From Thauera aromatica_A (GTDB taxonomy: Bacteria; Pseudomonadota; Gammaproteobacteria; Burkholderiales; Rhodocyclaceae): a DNA stretch of 64,000 nt. Of this stretch, positions 7,350 through 15,534 are shown piece after piece. The translations under genes were made by a program, and so were the position numbers. The stretch is from assembly GCF_023093595.1 (NCBI RefSeq), contig NZ_JALLIK010000104.1, positions 66,007-130,006 on the forward strand, written 5' to 3'. Position 1 is the stretch's first letter; each line of letters starts with the position of its first letter. Under the pieces are notes generated by a model. It had not been told where the DNA came from and searched no databases. It saw only the letters and a list, made by a program, of their open reading frames with translations.

Positions 7350-8772
7350 CCTCCGCCACAACCTGCTCCACACCCTGGCCGGACCGACCGCGCTGCTGCT
7401 GCTGGCGGCCGGCGCAATCGCCTACGGCACGGCCAAGACCGTCGTCAACCGCGCTTACGACCAGAACCTGCTGAATCTTGCGCACGGGGTCGCGACCCAC
7501 GTCCGCCCGGTGCCGGACGGCCTTGCGCTGGGCCTGTCGTCGGAGGCGGTGGTGATGCTGCGCACCGATACCGAGGACGAGATCTTCTTTCGCGTGCGCG
7601 ACGAGCAGGGGCGCTACCTCGGAGGGGATGCCGACCTGCCGCTGCTCGATGAAATCGACGAGCTTTCCGCCCTGCCCGTTCCTTACCAGCCGCTGGGCGA
7701 AGAAGCGGGAACGACGGCCGTGCGCCTGCCTTCGACGAAACCGATTTTCCGCGACCTCCTGCACCACGGGCAGGCCCTGCGCGCGGTGCGGCTGTACCGC
7801 AAGCTGGAACGGAAAGGCGTCTACGTCACCGTTGGTGAAACCCTCGACAAGCGGCGCGAAGCGATGGACCGGCTGCTGCTGGGTTTCGTTTCGGCCGGAG
7901 CGCTGCTCCTGCTGGCCGCGGCGGTCGCCGCCCGCTTCGGCATCCCATCGGGGCTGGCGCCGCTCGAGCGTCTGGCCGGCTCGCTGCGCAAGCGTTCGGG
8001 TTCCGACCTGTCGCCGATCGACCCTGCCACGGTGCCGGACGAAATCGGTGAACTCGTCGCCGCCCTCAACGTCCTTTTCGGTCGCCTGCGCGAGTTCAGC
8101 GCGCAACAGCGCGAGTTCCTGCAGGATGCCGCCCATCAGCTGCGCACGCCGCTGGCCGGACTGCAGATGGAACTCGAACTACTGGAGTCGAAGCCGCTCG
8201 ACGACGAAGCGAGGAGCCGGCTGCGGCAATCGGTCGGCCGTGTTACCCGGCTCGCCAACCAGTTGCTGGCGCTGGCGCGAGCCGAAGCCGGTGGCCGCGT
8301 GGTCGAGACTTCGACTCCGGTGGCGGTGGACGGCCTGATCGACGACATGGTCGAAGGCTGGCTGCGCATCGCCGACCAGCGCGACATCGACCTGGGGATC
8401 CACCGCCGGCCGGCGGTCGTCGCCGGAGACCCCACCCTGCTGCAGGAGCTGATCGCCAACCTGATGGACAACGCGCTCAAATACACTGCGCCGGGCGGGC
8501 GCGTCACCCTGCGCTGCGCGGGCAGCGAGAACGAAGTCGAACTCAGCGTCACCGACGACGGTCCGGGCATTCCGGAGGCGGTCCGTGAACGGGTGTTCGA
8601 GCGCTTCTACCGCCACCCCGGGGTGCGGGCGAGCGGCAGCGGCCTGGGGCTGTCGATCGCGCGCGAAATCGTCCGCAGCCATGGCGGCAGCATCGTCATC
8701 GAAACGCCTGCGGACGGCCGCGGCACCCAGATCCGGGTCAGGCTGCCACGCGTGAACGACGCGGGGCGGTGA
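7333..8772 (+). CDS. Sensor histidine kinase (TctE/QseC type)
   Basis: 479 aa starting at GTG 7333 inside the regulator gene, with GAGGG about 5 nt upstream. Order: short cytoplasmic N-terminus; TM1 about residues 16-36; periplasmic sensor about 37-175 (a DUF-type TctE N-terminal domain); TM2 about 180-200; a linker/HAMP region; dimerisation domain with phospho-acceptor H268 in AAHQLRTPLAG; ATPase domain with N-box NLMDNALKY, G1 DDGPGIP and G2 GSGLGLSI. This is a normal complete kinase and the partner of the upstream regulator. The ligand is not deducible. Confidence 0.92.
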   Translation: MTAQPSLRHNLLHTLAGPTALLLLAAGAIAYGTAKTVVNRAYDQNLLNLAHGVATHVRPVPDGLALGLSSEAVVMLRTDTEDEIFFRVRDEQGRYLGGDADLPLLDEIDELSALPVPYQPLGEEAGTTAVRLPSTKPIFRDLLHHGQALRAVRLYRKLERKGVYVTVGETLDKRREAMDRLLLGFVSAGALLLLAAAVAARFGIPSGLAPLERLAGSLRKRSGSDLSPIDPATVPDEIGELVAALNVLFGRLREFSAQQREFLQDAAHQLRTPLAGLQMELELLESKPLDDEARSRLRQSVGRVTRLANQLLALARAEAGGRVVETSTPVAVDGLIDDMVEGWLRIADQRDIDLGIHRRPAVVAGDPTLLQELIANLMDNALKYTAPGGRVTLRCAGSENEVELSVTDDGPGIPEAVRERVFERFYRHPGVRASGSGLGLSIAREIVRSHGGSIVIETPADGRGTQIRVRLPRVNDAGR

Positions 8773-8823
8773 GCATTCGCCCACCGCCCCGCGAGCCGAG
8801 CCGGCGCCCGGTGCGGGCGCCGG
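8761..8823. terminator. Two adjacent GC-rich hairpins between convergent genes
   Basis: An 11-bp perfect stem (8761-8771 with 8782-8792) overlaps the kinase stop, and a 9-bp perfect stem (8801-8809 with 8815-8823) follows. There is no T-tract on either strand. The position, between the convergent kinase and actP genes, suggests bidirectional termination or mRNA end protection. Confidence 0.5.
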
Positions 8824-8832
8824 GTGCAGTAC

Positions 8833-10575
8833 TCAGTGGCTGGATGCGGCGGCCGCACCGATGCCGGTTTCCGAGCGCACTTTCTGCGCCAGGTAGCCGG
8901 CGCGGTCCTCGGCGCCGCGAACGCCGCGGTCGAGAACCGAGAACAGCCAGATGCCGACGAAGCCCGCGGCCATCGAGAACAGCGCCGGCGAAGCGTAGGG
9001 GAACAGCGCCGACCCCTTCGGATTGCCGAGCGTGGCTTCCCACACCGACGGCGAGACGACGGTCAGGACCACCGCGGTGGCAAGGCCGATGAAACCGCCG
9101 ATGGTCGCGCCGCGGGTGGTGCAATCCTTCCACAGCACCGACATGAACAGCACCGGGAAGTTGGCCGAAGCGGCGATGGCGAAGGCCAGCGACACCATGA
9201 ACGCGATGTTCTGCTTCTCGAACGCGATTCCCAGTACCACGGCGATGATGCCGAGCGCCACGGTAGTGATGCGCGACACCCGCAGCTCCGAAGCGGAGTC
9301 GGCGTTGCCGTTCTTGAACACCGTGGCGTAGAGGTCGTGCGACACCGCCGAAGCACCCGACAGGGTCAGCCCGGCGACCACCGCGAGGATGGTGGCGAAC
9401 GCGACCGCGGAGATGAAGCCGAGGAAGACGTTGCCCCCGACCGCGTTGGCGAGGTGGATCGCCGCCATGTTGCCGCCGCCGATCAGCCCGCCCTTGGCAT
9501 CGAGGAAGTCCGGGTTGGTCGACACCAGCACGATCGCGCCGAAGCCGATGATGAAGGTCAGGATGTAGAAGTAGCCGATCCAGGTCGTCGCCCAGAACAC
9601 CGACTTGCGCGCTTCCTTGGCGTCGGGCACGGTGAAGAAACGCATCAGCACGTGCGGCAGGCCGGCAGTGCCGAACATCAGCGCCATGCCGAAGGAGATC
9701 GCCGAGATCGGATCCTTGATGAAGGAGCCCGGACCCATGATCGCCTGGCCGATGGTCGCAGCGTCCTCCGCACCCTTGCCCCCGGCGATCGCGGTCTCGA
9801 CCTTGACTCGCACCGCGTCGGCGAACATCGCCTCGGGCGAGAAACCGTAGGCGAGCAGCACCATGAAGGCCATGAAGGAGGCTCCGGCGAGCAGCAGGCA
9901 GGCCTTGATGATCTGCACCCAGGTGGTCGCGGTCATGCCGCCGAAGAGGACGTAGACCATCATCAGCGCGCCGACGATGACCACCGCCATCCAGTACTCG
10001 AGACCGAACAAGAGCTTGATCAGCTGGCCGGCACCGACCATCTGCGCGATCAGGTAGAAGGCCACCACGACCAGCGTGCCCGAAGCGGCGAAGGCGCGGA
10101 TCGGGGTCTGCCTGAAGCGATAGGCGGCGACGTCGGCGAAGGTGAACTTGCCCAGGTTGCGCAGGCGTTCGGCCATCAGGAAGGTGATCACCGGCCAGCC
10201 GACCAGGAAGCCGATCGAGTAGATCAACCCGTCGTAGCCGTTCATCATCACCGCGGCGGAAATGCCGAGGAAGGACGCCGCCGACATGTAGTCGCCGGCG
10301 ATCGCCAGGCCGTTCTGGAAACCGGTGATGCCGCCGCCGGCGGTGTAGAAATCGGCCGCCGACTTGGTCTTCGCCGCCGCCCACTTGGTGATGAACAGGG
10401 TGAACACGACGAACACGCCGAACATCAGGATTGCCGTCCAGTTGGTGGCCTGTTTTTCCGCCTGGCCGAGATCGCCACCGGCAGCCAGCGCCGCCGAGGA
10501 CAGCAGGCCGAGGGTCGCAGCGAGTGCTGCGGCACGCAGCGCGGCGCCTGCCGCAAGGGGATGTCGGGCACTCAT
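8833..10575 (-). CDS. actP: Cation/acetate symporter ActP
   Basis: 580 aa sodium:solute symporter with a cleavable-looking N-terminus (hydrophobic up to SSAALAAGGD, about residue 33) and some 13 membrane segments. Family signatures include DFYTAGGGITG, AGDYMSAASFLG and the late GASAVSHDLYATVF. ActP imports acetate and other short carboxylates (also glyoxylate, pyruvate, tellurite) with a cation. It follows the YjcH-type gene with a 4-nt ATGA overlap (10572-10575), the classical yjcH-actP arrangement. Acetyl-CoA synthetase is not adjacent here. The stop is followed by the convergent hairpins. Confidence 0.95.
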   Translation of the reverse strand: MSARHPLAAGAALRAAALAATLGLLSSAALAAGGDLGQAEKQATNWTAILMFGVFVVFTLFITKWAAAKTKSAADFYTAGGGITGFQNGLAIAGDYMSAASFLGISAAVMMNGYDGLIYSIGFLVGWPVITFLMAERLRNLGKFTFADVAAYRFRQTPIRAFAASGTLVVVAFYLIAQMVGAGQLIKLLFGLEYWMAVVIVGALMMVYVLFGGMTATTWVQIIKACLLLAGASFMAFMVLLAYGFSPEAMFADAVRVKVETAIAGGKGAEDAATIGQAIMGPGSFIKDPISAISFGMALMFGTAGLPHVLMRFFTVPDAKEARKSVFWATTWIGYFYILTFIIGFGAIVLVSTNPDFLDAKGGLIGGGNMAAIHLANAVGGNVFLGFISAVAFATILAVVAGLTLSGASAVSHDLYATVFKNGNADSASELRVSRITTVALGIIAVVLGIAFEKQNIAFMVSLAFAIAASANFPVLFMSVLWKDCTTRGATIGGFIGLATAVVLTVVSPSVWEATLGNPKGSALFPYASPALFSMAAGFVGIWLFSVLDRGVRGAEDRAGYLAQKVRSETGIGAAAASSH

Positions 10576-10880
10576 TTGGCGCTCTCCTGGACGATTTCGC
10601 GGGTCAGGCGGTCGAACTCGGAGTTCGCCCGGCGCACGTAGAAGCCGGTGATCAGGATAGTGAAGAAGATCACTCCGAGGCCGACGGGGATGCCGACCGT
10701 CGTCACCCCTTCTCCGAGTCGAACGGCAAACAGCTCCTTGTCGAAGGCGATGATGGCGATGTAGCCGTAATAGACGAGCATCATCACTGCGGTGAGCGCC
10801 CAGCCGAAACGCGACCGCGTCCTGACCAGCGCCTGATACTTGGGGTTGGCGGCAATCTTTTCCGCCAGGTCGTTTTTCAT
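10572..10880 (-). CDS. DUF485 membrane protein (YjcH family), ActP partner
   Basis: 102 aa with two membrane segments (about residues 27-47 and 63-83) and a charged N-terminus, typical of DUF485/YjcH. It is translationally coupled to actP. The ATG is preceded by a strong GGAGGGAG. The AT-rich stretch upstream (10965-11025) probably holds the operon promoter. The function is not established, but the constant linkage to ActP suggests a subunit or stability factor. Confidence 0.9.
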   Translation of the reverse strand: MKNDLAEKIAANPKYQALVRTRSRFGWALTAVMMLVYYGYIAIIAFDKELFAVRLGEGVTTVGIPVGLGVIFFTILITGFYVRRANSEFDRLTREIVQESAK

Positions 10881-11025
10881 GTCTCCCTCCTGCGTCCACG
10901 AACGGGCCGGGCACGGGCCCGGTGTGCCGCAAGTTAGGCGGGAAGGCTTACAAGGCGCTTACGCCAGAATAAATTTCCCCTTTATATACATATACTTAAT
11001 GAAATGTTAACGACATCTTAATGAA

Positions 11026-12081
11026 CTACAGCTCGGTTTCCTCGATCCATTCCCGCCATACCGCCATCAGCACCGCGAGGACGACGGGGCCGAGGAACAG
11101 ACCGACCAGGCCGAAGGCGGCGAGCCCGCCGAGGACGCCGAACATCACGAGCAGGAACGGTATCCGGGTCGCATTGCTGATGACGAGCGGACGGACCAGG
11201 TTGTCCACCCAGCTCACCACCAGCCCCCCCCACAGCATCAGTCCGATCCCGCCCAGCATGTCGCCCTCCGCCAGCAGCCAGAGACTGGCCGATCCCCAGA
11301 CGAAGGGCGCCCCGAACGGCACCATCGCGATCAGCGCGGTGATCGCCCCGAGCAGCACCGGCGCCTGCAGCCCGGCCCACCAATAGCCGAGGCCGGCGAC
11401 CAGCCCCTGCGCCAGCGCCGTGATCACCAGTCCCCACACCACCGCCTTCGTCATCCCGCCGACGGCAACCAGGTAGGCATCGACGCGCGCCCCCAGGAAG
11501 CGGTGCAGCACACGGTGGACCTGCGCCAGGACCCGGTCGCCGTCCCGATAGAGGAAAAACACGGTGATCAGGGCAAAGCCGAACTTGGCCGCGTTGCGCC
11601 CGACATCACCGATCAGGGCTACCGCCCGATCGGCCCCCTGCCGGACCCACTCGCTCACCTGCCCGCGGAAGGCTTCGGGATCGCCCGCGATCTGCCCGAT
11701 CAAGCCCTGGAGGAAATCGCCCAGCCACGGCAGCGTGCGGATGAAATCCGGCAACGGGGGCGCATCCTGCTTGAGGAGCTCGGTTGCCGCCGCGATCACC
11801 ACCCCCACCTCGCTGCGCATCAGCATCACCAGCCACAGGGCGGGCAGGACGAAGGCCGCAGTCAGCAGCAGGGTCATGATCAGCGCGGCCAGCCCCGGGC
11901 TTAGCGGCAGACGGGAGCGCAACTGACGATAAGGGGGCCAGGTGGCGAAGGCGATGATCACCGCCCAGGCCACCGGGACGATGAAAAGATGCAGCACCGC
12001 GTAGCCCAGGGCCAGCAGCCCCCCCAGCAAGAGGCCGAGAATTACCCGGCGGGCGATCCTTTCCGCGACCTGATCGATCAT
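11026..12081 (-). CDS. AI-2E family (PerM/YdiK-like) permease
   Basis: 351 aa with the PF01594 layout. Two N-terminal hydrophobic hairpins lead into a periplasmic loop (about residues 95-160), then five or more membrane segments with the conserved blocks LITVFFLYRDGDR, LGAITALIAMVPFGAP and SNATRIPFLLVMFGVLGGL. The family includes TqsA-like exporters and Na+/H+ antiporters, so substrate cannot be assigned. It lies 160 nt downstream of ubiB on the same strand, separated from it by a hairpin. Confidence 0.85.
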   Translation of the reverse strand: MIDQVAERIARRVILGLLLGGLLALGYAVLHLFIVPVAWAVIIAFATWPPYRQLRSRLPLSPGLAALIMTLLLTAAFVLPALWLVMLMRSEVGVVIAAATELLKQDAPPLPDFIRTLPWLGDFLQGLIGQIAGDPEAFRGQVSEWVRQGADRAVALIGDVGRNAAKFGFALITVFFLYRDGDRVLAQVHRVLHRFLGARVDAYLVAVGGMTKAVVWGLVITALAQGLVAGLGYWWAGLQAPVLLGAITALIAMVPFGAPFVWGSASLWLLAEGDMLGGIGLMLWGGLVVSWVDNLVRPLVISNATRIPFLLVMFGVLGGLAAFGLVGLFLGPVVLAVLMAVWREWIEETEL

Positions 12082-12220
12082 GCTCTGCCCTCCCCCGGCA
12101 GCGTGAGGACGCAGCGGCGAGCCTGCCCAATACCTCCGCCACCTTGCCCGCCGACAGCGCCGGCATCGCCCGGATCATGCCCAACGCCGACCACATTGTC
12201 ATCCACGGCCGAGCCTCCAG

Positions 12221-12241
12221 CCCGCACCGGGCGGGTGCGGG
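12221..12241 (-). terminator. Hairpin immediately after ubiB
   Basis: An 8-bp perfect stem (12221-12228 with 12234-12241, CCCGCACC/GGTGCGGG) with a 5-nt loop abuts the ubiB stop. There is no U-tract, so it could be an attenuator or mRNA stabiliser rather than a full terminator. Confidence 0.45.
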
Positions 12242-14047
12242 TTAGCGCCGGCCGCTGCGCCAGATCGACAGCAACACCCACAACCCGCCGAACACGGTGC
12301 CGAGAAAGCCCAGCAGGCCGAAAGTGCGCAGCCCGGCCAAGGCCGGGTCGCGCACCACCGTCATCAGAATCGCGGTGCCGATGATCAGCGCCGCGGTGAC
12401 GATACCGATGGTCATGCGGCTGATCGCGCGGTCGAGCTGATCGACCGCCTGCTTGAGCGACACCACGTCGATCTGCAGCCGCAGCCTGCCGCGCCGCCCG
12501 GCGCGCAGCAGGCCGCCCAGATCCTGCGGCAAGCCGGCGAGCAGTTCGAGCGCATCGCCCAGGCTGTGCCAGCCGCGGCGGGCGGCGGCGGCCGGCGAAC
12601 GGTGCGCGAGCAGGACCTGCTGCAGCACCGGTTGCGCTTCGGCGGCGATGTCGAAATCCGGGTCGAGCTGGCGCCCCATGCCTTCGAGGGTGATGAAGGC
12701 CTTGATCAGCAGCGACAACTCCGGCGGCAGGGCGAGGCCGTGTTCGCGCAGCAGGGCCATCAGGTCGGAGAGCATCGCGCCGAGATCGAGGCGCTTGAGC
12801 GGCACCCCCTTGTACTGATCGACGAAGGCGTCGATGTCCCGCCGCAGGCGCTCGGGGTCGGCGGCGCTGTCGCCTTCGTCGCCGCTGCGCCATTCGAGGA
12901 GCACGTCGGCGACCGCTTCCGAGTCGCCGCTCACCAGCCCGAACAGCATCACCGCGACTTCGTGCCGGCGCCTTTCGGTGAGGCGCCCGACCATGCCGAA
13001 GTCGATGAAGGCGATGCGGTTTCCCGCCAGGTAGAAGACGTTGCCCTGGTGCGGGTCGGCATGAAACAGGCCGTCCTCGAGCATCATCTTGAGCACCGCC
13101 GCAGCGCCGCGGCGGGCGAGCAGCTTGCGGTCGAGGCCGGCGGCATCGACCGCGGCAAGATTGCGCCCGGCAATGCCTTCGACATAATCCTGGACGTTCA
13201 GGCGCTCGCCGCACCAGCTCCAGTGGATCGCCGGAATGACGACTTCGGGGTGATCGGCGAAATTCGCCGCGATGCGCTCGGCGTTGCGGCATTCGGCGGC
13301 GAAGTCCAGCTCGCGGCGTAACGACAGGGTGAACTCGCGCACCACTTCGCGCGGCCGGTAGCGGCGCAACTCGGAAGCTTCGGCTTCGAGAAGCTCGGCC
13401 AGGCGGGCGAGGAGGTGGAGGTCGGCCTCGACCCGCGGGCGGATGCCGGGGCGGCGTACCTTGAGCACGACCGTGCGCCCGTCGGCGAGCCGCGCCCGAT
13501 GGACCTGGGCGAGCGAGGCTGCCGCCAGGGGCTCGATTTCGAGCTCGGCGAACACGGCTTCCGGCGCCTGGCCGAGATCTTCCGCAAGCTGCGCACGGAT
13601 GCGGTCGAACGATGCCGCCGGAGCGGCGTCCTGCAGCTTGCCGAACTCGGCGATCCATTCCGGCGGGAAGAGATCGACCCGGGTGGCGAGCACCTGGCCG
13701 AGCTTGATGAAGGTGGGGCCGAGCTCTTCGAGCGCGCGCCGGACCCGCTCCGGCGGATCGATGTGGGCGAACTCCTCGGGCGTGCGCCAGTGCAACACCC
13801 GGCCTGCACGCTCAAGGACCTTGCCCAAGCCGACCCGCCGCACCAGATCGCTGAATCCGTAATGGATCAGGACGGAGGCGATTTCGTGGGCACGGGAAAG
13901 GTCGCGCGCCGCGCCGATGGCTTGCCAGAGCATCAGCCGGCGCGCTCCTGCGCCGCATCGGTCCGGCCCGCGAGCGAGCTGCTGCCACAAGTCATCTTCG
14001 AGCTCCTGGTTCCACGCCGCGATCCGGCTCCGGGGGGACGCCTTCAC
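12242..14047 (-). CDS. UbiB/ABC1 atypical kinase family protein
   Basis: 601 aa. Family signatures appear in order: the KxGQ motif in FIKLGQVLATR (about residue 115), the Ala-rich loop AAASLAQVHRARL, catalytic-loop HADPHQGN and metal-binding IDFGMVG. The C-terminus has two hydrophobic segments (about 535-555 and 570-592), the usual membrane anchor. UbiB proteins are ATPases that help extract or deliver hydrophobic ubiquinone precursors. It is not beside ubiE/ubiJ, so it may be a second paralogue rather than the housekeeping UbiB. The start is not well supported by a ribosome binding site; internal ATGs exist around residue 38. Confidence 0.85.
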   Translation of the reverse strand: MKASPRSRIAAWNQELEDDLWQQLARGPDRCGAGARRLMLWQAIGAARDLSRAHEIASVLIHYGFSDLVRRVGLGKVLERAGRVLHWRTPEEFAHIDPPERVRRALEELGPTFIKLGQVLATRVDLFPPEWIAEFGKLQDAAPAASFDRIRAQLAEDLGQAPEAVFAELEIEPLAAASLAQVHRARLADGRTVVLKVRRPGIRPRVEADLHLLARLAELLEAEASELRRYRPREVVREFTLSLRRELDFAAECRNAERIAANFADHPEVVIPAIHWSWCGERLNVQDYVEGIAGRNLAAVDAAGLDRKLLARRGAAAVLKMMLEDGLFHADPHQGNVFYLAGNRIAFIDFGMVGRLTERRRHEVAVMLFGLVSGDSEAVADVLLEWRSGDEGDSAADPERLRRDIDAFVDQYKGVPLKRLDLGAMLSDLMALLREHGLALPPELSLLIKAFITLEGMGRQLDPDFDIAAEAQPVLQQVLLAHRSPAAAARRGWHSLGDALELLAGLPQDLGGLLRAGRRGRLRLQIDVVSLKQAVDQLDRAISRMTIGIVTAALIIGTAILMTVVRDPALAGLRTFGLLGFLGTVFGGLWVLLSIWRSGRR

Positions 14048-14250
14048 AGCCTCCGCTCAATGATACTCGACCACCCGCGCCGCCACGACCGCGGTCTCGC
14101 CAACACCGCTGCCCCGCCCTTGAAGTTCCGCCCCCGCGCTCGCCCCATGCCGGCAAAGTCATTCGAACGTCGTAGCTTCGGGCGCGCCGCCGGGGCGGTG
14201 CCGATGGTACTGTTAGACTTTCCCGGTTGATCAGGCGTGGCGCATCGAGA

Positions 14251-15534
14251 ATGAAGGCAACACAGGTTTTTCCGAAGGGGGCGCCCGCGCTCGTCGTGAT
14301 CCTCGTCGGCATCGGTGCCGCGCTGCATGTCGGCAAGCTGCCGCCGGCGATTCCGGTGTTACGCGAGGCGCTCGGCGTCACCTTGCTGCAGGCCGGCTTC
14401 CTGCTGTCGCTGGTGCAGTTCGCCGGGATGGCGCTGGGGCTGCTCGCCGGCATCGCCGTTGAAGGGCTCGGCCTGCGGCGCAGCATGCTGATCGGGCTGA
14501 GCGTGCTGGCACTTGCGAGCGCGGCCGGAGCCGTGGCGCCGGATGCGCCGATGCTGCTCGGGCTGCGGGCAGTGGAAGGCTTCGGCTTTCTGCTGACGGT
14601 GCTGCCCGCGCCGGCGCTGCTGCGCGCGCTGGTGCCGCCGCAGCGGCTGGCGCTGTATCTGGGCATGTGGGGCGGCTACATGGGGATCGGCACCGCGCTC
14701 GCCCTGTTCTGCGGTCCGTGGGTGATGGCCGTGGTGGGCTGGCAGGGCTGGTGGTGGCTGCTCGCCGCCATATCGCTCGGCATGGCGCTGTGGCTGTGGC
14801 GGAGCGTGCCTTCGGACGACTCGCGCCGAACCGCTCGCGCGGCGGACGCCCCCGCCGAGGCAGCCGCTTCCGCGACCGACGACTGGCGCCAGCGCCTGCG
14901 CCTGACCCTGGGCAGCAGCGGTCCCTGGCTGGTCGCCCTATGCTTTGCGATGTATTCCAGCCAGTGGCTGGGGGTGGTCGGCTTTCTCCCCTCGATCTAC
15001 GACCAGGCCGGGCTCGGCAGCGGACTCGGCGGCGCGCTGACCGCGCTCGTCTGCCTGGTGAACGTGATCGGCAACGTCGCCGCCGGTCGCCTGCTCCACC
15101 GTGGCATCGAGGCCCGCCAGATCCTTCACGGCGCATTCGTCTCCATGGCGCTGGGGACGGTGGTCGCATTCGGAAGCGCATTCGACGGGCTGTTCGTCGT
15201 GCGCTACGTGGCCGTGCTGCTGTTCTCGGCGATCGGCGGCCTGATTCCTGGCGCGCTGTTCTCGCTCGCCGTCCAGGTGGCGCCGAGCGAGCGCACGGTC
15301 TCGGCAACGGTAGGCTGGATGCAGCAGTGGTCTTCCACCGGCCAGTTCTTCGGGCCGCCGCTGATCGCCTGGGTGGCGGCGCTGAGCGGTGGCTGGCACT
15401 GGACCTGGGCCGTCACCGGGGCCGCTTCGCTCTGCGGCCTGGTGCTGGCCTCGCTCATCGCCCGGCGGATCCGCAAACCTGGCGCTGCGACGGACCCGGC
15501 CAAGCCGATTCTGTCGACGCCCCCGCGATCATGA
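14251..15534 (+). CDS. MFS transporter (CynX/NimT-like), coupled to hoxF
   Basis: 427 aa with about 12 membrane segments and a charged central loop around residues 185-215. It resembles CynX/NimT-type carriers for cyanate, nitroimidazoles or small anions, but the substrate is not recognisable. ATG 14251 is preferred over a TTG at 14227. The stop overlaps the hoxF start as ATGA (15531-15534), so it is translationally coupled to the hydrogenase operon, an unusual partner. Nickel uptake would make sense for a NiFe hydrogenase, but I see no HoxN/NixA motifs, so that is not claimed. Confidence 0.8.
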   Translation: MKATQVFPKGAPALVVILVGIGAALHVGKLPPAIPVLREALGVTLLQAGFLLSLVQFAGMALGLLAGIAVEGLGLRRSMLIGLSVLALASAAGAVAPDAPMLLGLRAVEGFGFLLTVLPAPALLRALVPPQRLALYLGMWGGYMGIGTALALFCGPWVMAVVGWQGWWWLLAAISLGMALWLWRSVPSDDSRRTARAADAPAEAAASATDDWRQRLRLTLGSSGPWLVALCFAMYSSQWLGVVGFLPSIYDQAGLGSGLGGALTALVCLVNVIGNVAAGRLLHRGIEARQILHGAFVSMALGTVVAFGSAFDGLFVVRYVAVLLFSAIGGLIPGALFSLAVQVAPSERTVSATVGWMQQWSSTGQFFGPPLIAWVAALSGGWHWTWAVTGAASLCGLVLASLIARRIRKPGAATDPAKPILSTPPRS

